Positions 1 to 8,589 of a stretch of DNA of 38,651 bases are shown piece after piece. The stretch comes from an uncultured Holdemanella sp. (GTDB taxonomy: Bacteria; Bacillota_I; Bacilli_A; Erysipelotrichales; Erysipelotrichaceae). A program made the translations under genes and the position numbers. Position 1 is the first letter of the stretch. Every line of letters starts with the position of its first letter. The notes beneath the pieces were generated by a model, which saw nothing but the letters and a program-made list of their open reading frames with translations, did no database searches and was not told the DNA's origin. Where the stretch lies: positions 1 to 38,651 of the forward strand of contig NZ_CAKVMR010000018.1 of NCBI RefSeq assembly GCF_934772795.1, given 5' to 3'.

Positions 1-42
1 AATAGGGTAGAGGGATAAAATAAAATTATCGCCCCTCCCGTT

Positions 43-73
43 GAACCGTACGTACGGGTCTCGTATACGGCTC
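43..73 (-). ncRNA. Group II intron domain V (catalytic core)
   Basis: The minus strand reads GAGCCGTA at 73-66 and pairs with TACGGTTC at 50-43, enclosing an inner TACG/CGTA stem and a short AGACC-type loop. This is the domain V hairpin, including the invariant AGC triad at its second to fourth bases. The next hairpin toward position 1 (GGGCGATAA with TTATCCC, about 10-33) is the candidate domain VI; I could not place the bulged branch-point A with confidence. Confidence 0.85.
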
Positions 74-99
74 TACATTTATATCGATTCTAAAAAGAA

Positions 100-1398
100 T
101 CACAAAATCTCAAGATAGTAATCAAGGGGATTGACCAGACCAGGTCTATCTCCTTTTTCTACGCCTAGAACAGTAGGAGAAAGAAGAAAGTTCACAATAT
201 CTCCACAACTTCTCCTGTACCATCCGAGTCTAGAGTTAGCACATTTAAATATATCTTCATGGGTAAAATTACTTCTGCATGCTTTATTTAGTTTCATAAG
301 ATTCTTGTAAATGCGTAACGGTCTTTTCCATTGTTTAATGATAATACACCTAACTTTATGTCTCAACCACTGGCCAAATTTATCCAAGAACCCTTTGATA
401 CTTGAGATTTTAAAGTATTGTATCCAACCTCTGACCATTTGATTCAGTTTTTCAAATGTAACTGATAGAGGTCTTGAAACTGCACGTTTTCTTTCCATCC
501 ATTTTTGAATATTTGAGTATAGACGTTTCTTCCTATCTTTAGTAGGACAACATTTCCACACGTCACTATTCTTATAAAATGTAAAACCAAGAAATTGACC
601 TTTAGTTGGCCTAACTACCTTAGTCTTTGTTGCACTAACCTTCAAGAATAGTTTTCTTTCTAGCCACGATGTCACTGATTTCATTACACGATTTGCACTC
701 ATCTCGCTTTTAACGAAAATGACACAGTCGTCGGCGTACCTAGAGAAGCAAAGATTTCTAGATTCTAATTCTTTGTCAAACTTGTCTAAATAGATGTTTG
801 AAAGAATTACACTAATTGGACCTCCTTGTGGTGTTCCAACCGTCGAACTTCTTACAAGTCCTTTGTCCAAAACTCCTGCTTGTAGATAAGCTCGTATCAA
901 ATGTAATGTTTTACTATCATTGACACGCTCTCTTAAGATTGAAATTAATTTATCATGATTTACTGTGTCGAAGAATTTCTCAATATCTAGGTCAACAATC
1001 CATTCATATCCGTCATTTAAATATCCAAGTACTTCCTCCATCGCCATATGCGCACTACGATTTGGCCTAAAGCCATAACTGTGCTCACTAAATACTGGCT
1101 CATAGATTTCATTTAGCACCTGTAACATAGCTTGTTGGATTACTCGGTCTACAACTGTAGGTATACTCAATGGTCTTTGTTTGCCATTTGGCTTAGGAAT
1201 ATAGACTCTTTTGACTGGCATAGGTTTATATTGTTTGTTCAAAATTTTGGAAATCAATTCTTCCTTATATTGATTAAACCATTCTTCGACCTCTTGCACA
1301 GTCATTTTATCCACTCCTGGTGCACCTTTGTTCTTCTTGACCTTTCGGATTGCTTTCTGTAGATTCTCTTCACATAAAATCTTTTCAATCAATTCCAT
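100..1398 (-). CDS. ltrA: Group II intron-encoded reverse transcriptase/maturase
   Basis: This 432-residue protein is the intron's own reverse transcriptase and splicing maturase. It folds the intron RNA for self-splicing and copies it into DNA at a new site. Visible features are the RT finger region (GAPGVDKM near 25-32), catalytic Asp in DLDI (residue 137), TPQGGPIS (189-196), the active-site YADD (221-224), and a maturase/X domain near 305-370 containing RGWIQYF. It stops soon after domain X with no HNH endonuclease domain, typical of the shorter bacterial families. The start at 1398 has a strong Shine-Dalgarno (AGGAGG, 10 bases upstream). All catalytic motifs look intact, so the intron could be active. 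The reading frame stops 26 bases before domain V. Confidence 0.95.
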   Translation of the reverse strand: MELIEKILCEENLQKAIRKVKKNKGAPGVDKMTVQEVEEWFNQYKEELISKILNKQYKPMPVKRVYIPKPNGKQRPLSIPTVVDRVIQQAMLQVLNEIYEPVFSEHSYGFRPNRSAHMAMEEVLGYLNDGYEWIVDLDIEKFFDTVNHDKLISILRERVNDSKTLHLIRAYLQAGVLDKGLVRSSTVGTPQGGPISVILSNIYLDKFDKELESRNLCFSRYADDCVIFVKSEMSANRVMKSVTSWLERKLFLKVSATKTKVVRPTKGQFLGFTFYKNSDVWKCCPTKDRKKRLYSNIQKWMERKRAVSRPLSVTFEKLNQMVRGWIQYFKISSIKGFLDKFGQWLRHKVRCIIIKQWKRPLRIYKNLMKLNKACRSNFTHEDIFKCANSRLGWYRRSCGDIVNFLLSPTVLGVEKGDRPGLVNPLDYYLEIL

Positions 1399-1929
1399 TT
1401 GCTGCTCCTCCTTCTATTTGTAAATTTATTTGGAAACATCCCAATTATCTTTACCATCTATGATTACGATTCATAGTTCTAGGCTATTTTCATATTCGGA
1501 CTATCCAAACATTGCTAATAGAGATTTGCACTCTATAAACGTTTCAGTCCTTCAGTATTGCTACCTACTATGACTTCATCTGAATTCTCATGGTTAACCT
1601 TTTTCGCTACAAGGGTACTATCACTGATTTTAAAGTTTACTAGAATTCCTTGTCCATGAGACCTCCCGGGGTAAGACATGGGTCCTATTTCTTTCACAAC
1701 GTCTTGATTTACTGTCTTGGTTTTACGTTTACCTTTTGGACTTCGATTTGCTATGCAATCTCATCCACCATTTAGCCTCATCAAGTTTCTCTGCGTACGC
1801 TCGAAAGAATCGCTACACCACTTCCTCCACCCATGACATCACTGTCAACGGCTTGTGGTTCACTACACTTGGCGGTAACTACCTGTGGTTGGTTTATCTC
1901 CAACTGAACTCATGCCATGCCCGGCACAC
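1399..1929 (-). ncRNA. Group II intron 5' ribozyme region (domains I-IV, before the ORF)
   Basis: This 531-base stretch holds no credible gene. It begins with GTGTGCCGGGCATGGCATGA and carries the length expected of domains I-III before a domain IV ORF. The ribosome binding site of the reverse transcriptase lies at its downstream end. I could not identify the exon-binding sequences by eye. Short ORFs on either strand here are chance readings of structured RNA. Confidence 0.75.
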
Positions 1930-1930
1930 A

Positions 1931-1963
1931 TAAGAAAAGGACTTCAGTCAATCTGAAATCCTT
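1931..1963 (-). terminator. Terminator of the RlmD-type gene; intron insertion site
   Basis: On the minus strand AAGGATTTCAG pairs with CTGAAGTCCTT around a 5-base loop (one G.T pair), followed by TTCTTA. It lies 6 bases after the stop codon of the methyltransferase gene. The group II intron begins 7 bases after the stem, so the U-tract of this terminator forms the 5' exon of the intron. Confidence 0.85.
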
Positions 1964-1969
1964 ACATGT

Positions 1970-3604
1970 TTATTTTCCGTATCTACGATTTGGTTTGTCG
2001 TCTGAAAAGCGCTTTGGTTTACGATCATCATCAAAACGACGTCTTGGCTTGAATTCACCATCTTTTTTATCATCAAAGCGACGTCTTGGTTTGAAGTCTC
2101 CATCTCTTCTTCTTGGTTTATCATCATCGAATCTACGTCTAGGTTTGAAGTCGCCATCTTTTTTATCATCAAATCTTCTTTTTGGCTTATCATCATCGAA
2201 TCTGCGTCTAGGTTTGAAGTCACCATCTTTTTTATCATCAAATCGACGTCTAGGTTTGTAGTCACGATCTTTTTTATCATCAAAACGACGTCTTGGTTTA
2301 TAGTCATCATTACGAACAAGTAGTGTTACACTTTCTACATGTGGTGTTTGACTAAATATATCGACTGGTTGAATTTTGACAATACGATATTCTTTCTTTA
2401 ATACACCCAAATCTTTTGCCAAAGTAGCTGGGTTACAAGAAACATAAATCATAGTTTTGATCTTTGATTTTAAAATTGTTTCCTTCATCGTATCATCCAA
2501 ACCAGAACGAGGAGGATCCACAATCAATGTATCCACATCTTTTTCTTGTACTAAATGCGCTAGTGCACTACCCGCATCTTCACAAATAAAAGATACATTA
2601 TCGGCATGATTCAACATCGCATTTTCATTGGCATTATCAACCGCATCCTGAATGGATTCAACACCAATAATTTCTTCAGCCTTATCTTTCACAAATAAAC
2701 TGATGGCACCGATACCACTATAAGCTTCGACAGTTGTCTTTGATCTTGGCATCCAATCCTTAACTACATTATAAAGATTAATGGATTGTTTCGTGTTTAA
2801 CTGGAAGAAAGATCTAGGAAGTAAAGACAATTGAATATCTTCTAATTGAAGATGCATCTTCTCTTCTCCCCAAATAAAACGCATATCTCCAAATACTTCA
2901 CGCTTTGTTTCTGTTTTTACACTTTGCCAAATGGATACAACACCCTCTAACTGTGTAATATCATGAATAAATTCTTCACTAAGTTCTTCTTTTCCTGTCA
3001 CAAAAATAATTTGAATCTTTGAATCAAATTCCTTCATGACCAATGTACGATAACCCGTTTTCTTTTTATCATCATACATCTTTAAATGATGTTCATTCAT
3101 GATTTTTAAAACTTCTTGGCGCGTTTGTTCTAATAATTTAGAATGCACATAACACCTTTCCATCTTTTGGAAATGATTTGTATCACGCTCATACATTCCT
3201 GTATATAGCTCACCATATTCTTCACCAAAAGGAAGTTTGCAGCTATTACGATATGACAATGGTTCAGGATTTTTTATAATTGGTAAAATACGACCATTAT
3301 AATCCGCATACTTAATTAGCGTCTCCTTTAAATTACCCTCTTTCATTTTGCATTGTGCAGGATACTTTACGTGCATCAAAGCACATCCACCACACTCTTT
3401 CCAAATTGGACAAAGTGGATAGCGACGCTTTGAACTCTGCTCAACTAAACGAGTTAATTCTCCAACTAAATAAGTACCTTCATCACTTTTGATATCAAAT
3501 TCAATGACTTCTTCTGGAATGGCATTTTCAATAAATACTGGCTTTCCTTCATGGAACGCAATTCCCTCACCATTAATTCCCCATTTTTTTACTGTTGTTT
3601 TCAT
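1970..3604 (-). CDS. 23S rRNA (uracil-5-)-methyltransferase, RlmD/RumA (TrmA) family, with repetitive basic tail
   Basis: The 544-residue protein is an SAM-dependent RNA m5U methyltransferase, by family acting on 23S rRNA. The N-terminus resembles a TRAM domain. C65, C71, C74 and C151 fit the 4Fe-4S cluster pattern C-x5-C-x2-C...C. The SAM site is YSGIGAISLFV (295-305), followed by DPPRSGLD (363-370) and catalytic C390 in SCNPATL; E424 lies in PHVESVTLL. The catalytic fold ends near residue 432. A tail of about 110 residues built from KPRRRFDDKKDGDF-like units follows, which is not usual in this family. The start overlaps the end of rlmA by 32 bases, suggesting co-transcription. RlmD, RlmC or RlmCD specificity cannot be assigned by eye. 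Confidence 0.92.
   Translation of the reverse strand: MKTTVKKWGINGEGIAFHEGKPVFIENAIPEEVIEFDIKSDEGTYLVGELTRLVEQSSKRRYPLCPIWKECGGCALMHVKYPAQCKMKEGNLKETLIKYADYNGRILPIIKNPEPLSYRNSCKLPFGEEYGELYTGMYERDTNHFQKMERCYVHSKLLEQTRQEVLKIMNEHHLKMYDDKKKTGYRTLVMKEFDSKIQIIFVTGKEELSEEFIHDITQLEGVVSIWQSVKTETKREVFGDMRFIWGEEKMHLQLEDIQLSLLPRSFFQLNTKQSINLYNVVKDWMPRSKTTVEAYSGIGAISLFVKDKAEEIIGVESIQDAVDNANENAMLNHADNVSFICEDAGSALAHLVQEKDVDTLIVDPPRSGLDDTMKETILKSKIKTMIYVSCNPATLAKDLGVLKKEYRIVKIQPVDIFSQTPHVESVTLLVRNDDYKPRRRFDDKKDRDYKPRRRFDDKKDGDFKPRRRFDDDKPKRRFDDKKDGDFKPRRRFDDDKPRRRDGDFKPRRRFDDKKDGEFKPRRRFDDDRKPKRFSDDKPNRRYGK
1973..2305 (-). repeat. Tandem repeats encoding KPRRRFDD-type tail of the methyltransferase
   Basis: About nine degenerate units encode KPRRRFDD or KPKRRFDD, often followed by KKDGDF or a lone D. 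The unit is close to 42 bases when complete and the DNA copies are nearly identical in several places, so slippage or recombination could change copy number. The encoded tail alternates strongly basic and acidic residues and is probably disordered and RNA-binding, like the tails of some DEAD-box helicases (inference). Confidence 0.85.
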
Positions 3605-4361
3605 ATTTTTTATACACAGTTACGACAAACTCAAACGTAACCTCTAACCTTTCTAATTGTTTTACACGATCAAGTCCAGCTTGACTCGTTTTATATCGAT
3701 ATGGTGTCATTTCCAGTAAAGACCATACATCATCAACCATTTTCGTTTCTCGAATGATTTCTTGACTCACCAACTCATATTGTTCTTGTATTTCTGGCAT
3801 TTCATTCTCGTAGGGTGTGTCATACAATACTTCTTTTAATTCAAAACAATGCTTAGGACCCGGACCCACTACGATCCAGTATCCATTTTCTTTTAGAATG
3901 CGATAGATTTCATCTTGGCCTAAAGGCACAAAAATACTTGTAACACTATCTATGCTCTCATCTAAAAAAGGCATATCAAATAAACTCCCCACAATATATT
4001 GCGTATGTTTATCTTGTTTAGACGCATGAAGAATGGCTTCCTTACTCAAATCGATACCATAACTATGTTCAAAGTTTGCCCCTATCTCTTTTGTATAGTA
4101 ACCCTGACCACAGCCAGCATCCAAATAAATAGATCCCTTAGCTTTTTCCTTTACATATTGACGCATAAAATTATAATAATCTTTTTCCAAAAAATCCGTA
4201 CGCGCTTTAACCATTAAAGCATTGTCCCCATGATTCTTTGTTTGTTTGCGAGATAAGTTCACATAGCCTTGTTTGGCACAATCAAAAGAATGATTATTTT
4301 CGCATCGAAATGTTTTATTTTCTTTTATTAGTTTCTTTTTACACACCGGACATATCAACAT
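3573..4361 (-). CDS. rlmA: 23S rRNA (guanine-N1-)-methyltransferase, RlmA family
   Basis: The 262-residue protein begins with a zinc-binding knuckle: C4, C7, C20 and H24 in MLICPVCKKKL...FRCENNHSF. This is the arrangement of RlmA, which methylates G745/G748 in hairpin 35 of 23S rRNA. The SAM motif is YLDAGCGQGYYT, and VVGPGPKHCFELKEVLY is also typical. An upstream in-frame start at 4406 would add 15 residues, but it lies inside the thiI terminator. The start at 4361 begins exactly at the conserved zinc motif. No Shine-Dalgarno is visible; a TATAAT box ends 6 bases before the ATG, so translation may be leaderless. Its stop overlaps the next methyltransferase gene. Confidence 0.9.
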   Translation of the reverse strand: MLICPVCKKKLIKENKTFRCENNHSFDCAKQGYVNLSRKQTKNHGDNALMVKARTDFLEKDYYNFMRQYVKEKAKGSIYLDAGCGQGYYTKEIGANFEHSYGIDLSKEAILHASKQDKHTQYIVGSLFDMPFLDESIDSVTSIFVPLGQDEIYRILKENGYWIVVGPGPKHCFELKEVLYDTPYENEMPEIQEQYELVSQEIIRETKMVDDVWSLLEMTPYRYKTSQAGLDRVKQLERLEVTFEFVVTVYKKYENNSKKMGN

Positions 4362-4367
4362 AAAAAG

Positions 4368-4373
4368 ATTATA
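4368..4373 (-). promoter_or_regulatory. Extended -10 promoter of rlmA, consistent with a leaderless mRNA
   Basis: The minus strand reads TGTTATAATCTTTTTATG: an extended TGN motif, a perfect TATAAT, six bases, then the rlmA start codon. Transcription starts about seven bases after a -10 box, which places it at the ATG. No good -35 box is seen. Confidence 0.6.
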
Positions 4374-4374
4374 A

Positions 4375-4412
4375 CATAAAAGAAAAAGAGAAGCGCTATA
4401 TTTCACTTCTCT
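4375..4412 (-). terminator. Terminator of the ezrA - cysteine desulfurase - thiI operon
   Basis: AGAGAAGTG (4412-4404) pairs with CGCTTCTCT (4395-4387), followed on the minus strand by TTTTTCTTTTAT. The stem begins on the first base after the thiI reading frame's stop codon region, and the T-tract runs into the rlmA promoter. Confidence 0.85.
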
Positions 4413-5602
4413 TAGAATAAATCTTCTTCAACCTTAACTGGATGTACCCAAATATCTTCTGTATTATCTATACAATCTTGTACCATCTTGTCAAAATCCC
4501 ATTTTGCCTCATATTTTTCACACTTATCCACACGAGGTTTCGTAACTGGATTCTTTGGTGTAAAAATCGTACAACAATCTTCATAAGGAAGAATACTTGT
4601 TTCATATGTTCCAATCTTTTTAGATAGATCAATAATTTCAACTTTATCCATACAAACAACTGGACGAATAATCGGCATATTTGTGACATCATTGATCGCA
4701 AGCATGCTCTCTAAAGTTTGACTAGCAACCTGACCAATGGATTCACCTGTTGCGATGGCTTGGGCATGTCTTTTCTTAGCTAGACCTGTCGCAATACGCA
4801 TCATCATACGACGCATCAATGTGATCGCATAACTTTCATCCGCATTTTGATAAATAGCTAATTGAAGATCTGTAAATGGAACAACATGAACTAAAACATC
4901 TCCCTGATAACCAGATACAAGTCTTGCGAGTTCCATCACTTTTTCTTGGGCATTTTGTGAAGTATATGGAGGTGAAGCATAGTGAATACATTCAATGTGT
5001 ACACCGCGTTTCATCATTAAGTAGCAGGCAACTGGAGAATCAATTCCGCCACTTAATAAAACCATGGCCTTTCCACCAACACCCACTGGATATCCACCAG
5101 CACCTTGAATACGATCTGTCATAATGTAAGCTGCATTTTGGTGAACTTCAACAACAATTTTAACATCCGGATTATGAACATCCACTTTCCAGTCACTGTT
5201 CTTTAAAATTTTAGTGGCTACCTTACGATTAATTTCATCCGAAATATAAGGGAATAATTTATCACTACGACGCGCAGCCACCTTAAATGTTTTTGGTGTT
5301 GTTAAATCTAAAGATTCATAACATGCATCAATGATTTGATCTAAATCAGGTTCCACCTTAATAGCCAATGAGAAAGATGAAATTCCAAAAACTTTAGCTA
5401 AAATATCACTAACCTGCTTAGAATCTTCATCATGAAGATAAATATACATACGGTCATGTTGCTTTTCAAATTCTAATGTTGGGAATGCTTTTAAAGCCTT
5501 ACGAACATTGTCATAAAGTGCCTTAATAAAGTTGTTACGGTTTTTTCCTTTTAAACTCAATTCGCCATAACGAATTAAGATATGATTATAACGATAAGCC
5601 AT
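4412..5602 (-). CDS. thiI: tRNA 4-thiouridine sulfurtransferase ThiI
   Basis: ThiI adenylates U8 of tRNA and replaces its oxygen with sulfur; in some bacteria it also supplies sulfur for thiazole synthesis. The 396 residues comprise an N-terminal ferredoxin-like region and THUMP domain (about 1-170), then a PP-loop ATPase with SGGIDSP at 184-190. The C-terminal rhodanese domain of the E. coli protein is absent, as in Bacillus. The motif YEDCCTIFTP near 341-350 holds the cysteines of the catalytic region. The start overlaps the cysteine desulfurase gene by 17 bases, matching the known pairing in which that desulfurase is the direct sulfur donor. Confidence 0.96.
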   Translation of the reverse strand: MAYRYNHILIRYGELSLKGKNRNNFIKALYDNVRKALKAFPTLEFEKQHDRMYIYLHDEDSKQVSDILAKVFGISSFSLAIKVEPDLDQIIDACYESLDLTTPKTFKVAARRSDKLFPYISDEINRKVATKILKNSDWKVDVHNPDVKIVVEVHQNAAYIMTDRIQGAGGYPVGVGGKAMVLLSGGIDSPVACYLMMKRGVHIECIHYASPPYTSQNAQEKVMELARLVSGYQGDVLVHVVPFTDLQLAIYQNADESYAITLMRRMMMRIATGLAKKRHAQAIATGESIGQVASQTLESMLAINDVTNMPIIRPVVCMDKVEIIDLSKKIGTYETSILPYEDCCTIFTPKNPVTKPRVDKCEKYEAKWDFDKMVQDCIDNTEDIWVHPVKVEEDLF

Positions 5603-6716
5603 AATTCTCTATAATCTCCTTACATGTTTTTATAAAATATTTTGCTTCTTCCAAAGTATTCTCATAAGAAAAAGATAAACGAATTCCATGTGTCGCATCA
5701 AATTCTGACTTGTGCATAGCCAATAACACTTCAGAAGCATTCGTATTTTGTGATGAACAAGTACTTTTTGCGGAAACACAAATTCCCTTTTGATCTAAAG
5801 CATTCAATAAGACTTCACTTGTGATTTGATCAAATGAAATATTAAGAATATAAGGAATCGCACTTAAAGGCGAATGTACATGTGCACCTTCGATCTTCGC
5901 TAGTTCTTCACGCAAATATTGATTGATCTTTAAAACATGATCATAAGCACTAGATTGTTCTTCTAAAGCCAAACGAATTGTCTTTGCCAAAACAATATTA
6001 GCCGGTGCATTTTCTGTTCCACCACGAAGTCCTTGTTCCTGTTGACCACCTTGGATGATTGGAACAAGTTGAATCTTCTTTTTCTTCATTAAAATGGCAC
6101 TTCCCTTTAGACCATGAATCTTATGTGCAGAGATCGTAGCCATATCTAGTTTTTCAAAAGGAATATCAATTTTCGAAAAACTCTGTACACAATCCACATG
6201 GAAAACGCATGTAGGATTCTGATGTACAATTTTTTCTAGTTCTAAAATAGGATTGATAGCTCCCATTTCATTATTCACATGCATAACCGATACTAAAATC
6301 GTATCTTTACGCATATGCGATTTTAAGCATTCTGGCGTAACAATTCCTTCTTCATTAATTGGAAGAAATTCGACTTCAAATCCAAAACGCTTTAAAAACT
6401 CCATCGCATGACGAACACTCGAATGCTCGACATTGCTTGTGAGTACATGATGACCTCTATGCTCATTGGCCAAGGCATAGCCTACAATAGCTAAAGTGTT
6501 TGATTCACTAGCCGCTGAAGTGAAGATAATTTCACTTGAATCTACATGAAGCATAGAAGCAATATTTGATCGACTCTTTTCCATGAGCGAACTTGCCTGG
6601 CGACCAGCCGCATGCAAACTATCTGGGTTGCCATAACAAGTTTCTAACATTTGCCCATAAACACGACGAACCTCTGTGCGTACAGAGGTTGTCGAAGCAT
6701 TATCAAAATAAATCAT
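5586..6716 (-). CDS. Cysteine desulfurase (NifS/IscS type) dedicated to ThiI
   Basis: A PLP enzyme of 376 residues that removes sulfur from cysteine and carries it as a persulfide. PLP is expected on K199 in SAHKIHG, the active-site cysteine is C320 in KSTCSSQ, and VEHSSVRHA and HVDCVQSF are family motifs. It overlaps ezrA by one base (TAATG) and thiI by 17 bases. The order ezrA - desulfurase - thiI is conserved in Bacillus, where the desulfurase is called NifZ and feeds 4-thiouridine formation. That context supports the assignment better than sequence alone, since desulfurases are similar to one another. Confidence 0.94.
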   Translation of the reverse strand: MIYFDNASTTSVRTEVRRVYGQMLETCYGNPDSLHAAGRQASSLMEKSRSNIASMLHVDSSEIIFTSAASESNTLAIVGYALANEHRGHHVLTSNVEHSSVRHAMEFLKRFGFEVEFLPINEEGIVTPECLKSHMRKDTILVSVMHVNNEMGAINPILELEKIVHQNPTCVFHVDCVQSFSKIDIPFEKLDMATISAHKIHGLKGSAILMKKKKIQLVPIIQGGQQEQGLRGGTENAPANIVLAKTIRLALEEQSSAYDHVLKINQYLREELAKIEGAHVHSPLSAIPYILNISFDQITSEVLLNALDQKGICVSAKSTCSSQNTNASEVLLAMHKSEFDATHGIRLSFSYENTLEEAKYFIKTCKEIIENYGLSL

Positions 6717-8491
6717 TACTGCACCTGGTTCATGACAGCAGGATCTTTTTGAGCTACTAACTTCTCATAAATTCCTGGGTGCATGTTTTCGATTGCTTGA
6801 ATCGCAATCTTAAGTGCACGAGTATATTCTCCATTTTGGAAACATAACTCAGCACGAGTTAAATCCGAATCCATTTGTGCATGCGTACTACGGAAACGGT
6901 TACCAAACACAATCGCATTTTCTACCATAACGGCAACACCGACTAAATTGTTTGCGTTATTGTATAACTTATATACAAAGTCGATGGCATCCTGCAAATC
7001 TGCATTTAATGTTTGTACATCTAATGGTGAGTGATCCAACACTACACGAACACGTTGAATCAAGCGTTCGCCTTCTTTTAAATCTGCAGAAAATTGAGAT
7101 GAGATACTAGGTAAATGACGTGTTACTGTATTTAAACGTACTTCATTTAAAATCAATTGTAATTTTGTCAATTGTTTTTTAGCACGTGATTCATCACTGC
7201 TTGCTCCCACTAACATCTCTTTCATATCCTTGACTTGATCGTGGAATTCATTAACATCTTCTGAAAATTTACGATAACCATGAACTACATCTACGCTAGG
7301 ACGTTGATTTTGTTTCAATTCTTTTTGAATTTCATCACGACGATTTGATAAATCTTCCATTTGGATTTGTGCCAAAGAGAAGCGGTGTGTCCAATCTTCT
7401 AGACCAAAACGATCTTTAATATTGGCATAAAGCGCCATGATTTCCTCAAGTTCCTGACCAATGACATTAACAAGATCTAAATTAGATTGAAGACTCACAT
7501 GGATTTCATCATAAGCCTCTTTTTCATTCGTAACATCATCTTGTAATGCTAGAATGTGATCTCCAATGATTTCCAAGTTTTCCTGTGCCATTTCAAATTC
7601 ACCTGCATCCAATTGATCAATTGAACTAGACAAAGCACTTTGAATGGTTGTTAATTTTTCTTCTGGTTCTAAATAAGATAAGTCGATATCTTTTTCCTGT
7701 AATTCCTTAATGTGCAAACGAACTTCGTTAATTGCACGAGGCAATACATTTTTGGCCTTTTCATAGAGTCCAGGGAAGGCTGCAATTTTAGAGCTAATCT
7801 CATCCACCATTTTTGAGATTTTTTCTTGTTCTTCCTTTGCCTTGTTAAATTCTGAAGCAAACATCCACTCTTCAAAATTAGAGAATTCATTTTCAATTTC
7901 CTCTAAACATGAATCTACATAATTAACAGATCCATAGAATGAAGAACGATTATCTTGGTAAACAGTTTTCACATTACGGAAACGCTCTTTTAAAGCATTT
8001 GCCGATTCACGAACCTCTGTTTCACGAGCCAAGATGTGATCTAATGACTGAGTAACAATACGAATTCTTTCTTTTGTCTCATCCATCATAGTTTCTAAAT
8101 CGTCCATAGCTCGCATAGATTTACGAAGACGATGTCTAGAAACATAATCATCTGCTTCATTAAACAAATCATCACAAGCACTTAAGTTTTTTTGACAAGT
8201 ATCATATTTTGGAGTCAAGTTTTTCACTTTATCCATGATATCATCATTCACTCTTGCGAATGCCGATGCTTTGTTGAATTTGTAGGCCAAGGAATTGTTA
8301 CGAATTTCATTCATTTCGATTTCAAGATCAGAAAGTCGTTTCGACGCCTTTTTACGTTTGATCATACGCATAATGATCCAAATCAAGATCAAGACTAGAA
8401 TTGCTATACAAAGATAGATGATTACAGTCACAGAAAGTTGATTTCGAATGAACGCGTAAACTGATCGAAAGAAATTCAAAACACTATCCAT
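6716..8491 (-). CDS. ezrA: Septation ring formation regulator EzrA
   Basis: A membrane-anchored coiled-coil protein that binds FtsZ and restricts and organises Z-rings in Firmicutes. The 591-residue form starting at 8491 is preferred because AAGGAGG lies 7 bases upstream; an earlier in-frame start at 8542 lacks one. Residues 21-42 form the single N-terminal transmembrane helix, followed by the basic stop KRKK. The rest is long acidic helical segments with typical EzrA spacing. About 20 residues precede the membrane helix, longer than in Bacillus. It is the first gene of an operon with the desulfurase and thiI. Confidence 0.93.
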   Translation of the reverse strand: MDSVLNFFRSVYAFIRNQLSVTVIIYLCIAILVLILIWIIMRMIKRKKASKRLSDLEIEMNEIRNNSLAYKFNKASAFARVNDDIMDKVKNLTPKYDTCQKNLSACDDLFNEADDYVSRHRLRKSMRAMDDLETMMDETKERIRIVTQSLDHILARETEVRESANALKERFRNVKTVYQDNRSSFYGSVNYVDSCLEEIENEFSNFEEWMFASEFNKAKEEQEKISKMVDEISSKIAAFPGLYEKAKNVLPRAINEVRLHIKELQEKDIDLSYLEPEEKLTTIQSALSSSIDQLDAGEFEMAQENLEIIGDHILALQDDVTNEKEAYDEIHVSLQSNLDLVNVIGQELEEIMALYANIKDRFGLEDWTHRFSLAQIQMEDLSNRRDEIQKELKQNQRPSVDVVHGYRKFSEDVNEFHDQVKDMKEMLVGASSDESRAKKQLTKLQLILNEVRLNTVTRHLPSISSQFSADLKEGERLIQRVRVVLDHSPLDVQTLNADLQDAIDFVYKLYNNANNLVGVAVMVENAIVFGNRFRSTHAQMDSDLTRAELCFQNGEYTRALKIAIQAIENMHPGIYEKLVAQKDPAVMNQVQ

Positions 8492-8518
8492 AGTGGTACC
8501 TCCTTGCAAACCATTCTT

Positions 8519-8524
8519 ATTATA
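8519..8524 (-). promoter_or_regulatory. Promoter of the ezrA operon
   Basis: Minus-strand TGCTATAAT is an extended -10 box 27 bases before the ezrA start. The -35 region is weak. It stands back to back with the rpsD promoter. Confidence 0.6.
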
Positions 8525-8554
8525 GCAAAACTTCAAAATCATTGCATCATTTTC

Positions 8555-8583
8555 TTGATTTTATTAATGTTCTTTGATATGAT
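8555..8583 (+). promoter_or_regulatory. Promoter of rpsD
   Basis: TTGATT, a 17-base spacer, then TATGAT. This would start transcription near 8590, giving an unusually long leader of about 168 bases before rpsD. Confidence 0.7.
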
Positions 8584-8589
8584 ACATAA

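Larger units (their letters stand above)
1..1929 (-). mobile_element. Group II intron (retroelement), 3' end at or just beyond the window edge
   Basis: The element reads on the minus strand. Its 5' end is placed at 1929, where the sequence begins GTGTGCCGGG, matching the GUGYG start of group II introns. An intron-encoded reverse transcriptase follows, then domain V (43-73) and a domain VI-like hairpin (about 6-33). The last visible bases on the minus strand are CTACCCTATT, so the 3' splice site is within a few bases of position 1 or just outside. The 5' junction lies 7 bases after the stem of the terminator of the preceding methyltransferase gene. Insertion just behind terminators is the known habit of class IIC introns, and the protein's lack of an endonuclease domain agrees with that. 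The class itself is inferred. Confidence 0.9.

Noticed and set aside
1736..2261. Plus-strand ORFs over the intron 5' region and the methyltransferase tail
   Set aside because: They have no binding sites and unnatural repeats (SSNLRLGLKSPSF), being antisense readings of ribozyme RNA and of the KPRRRFDD repeats.
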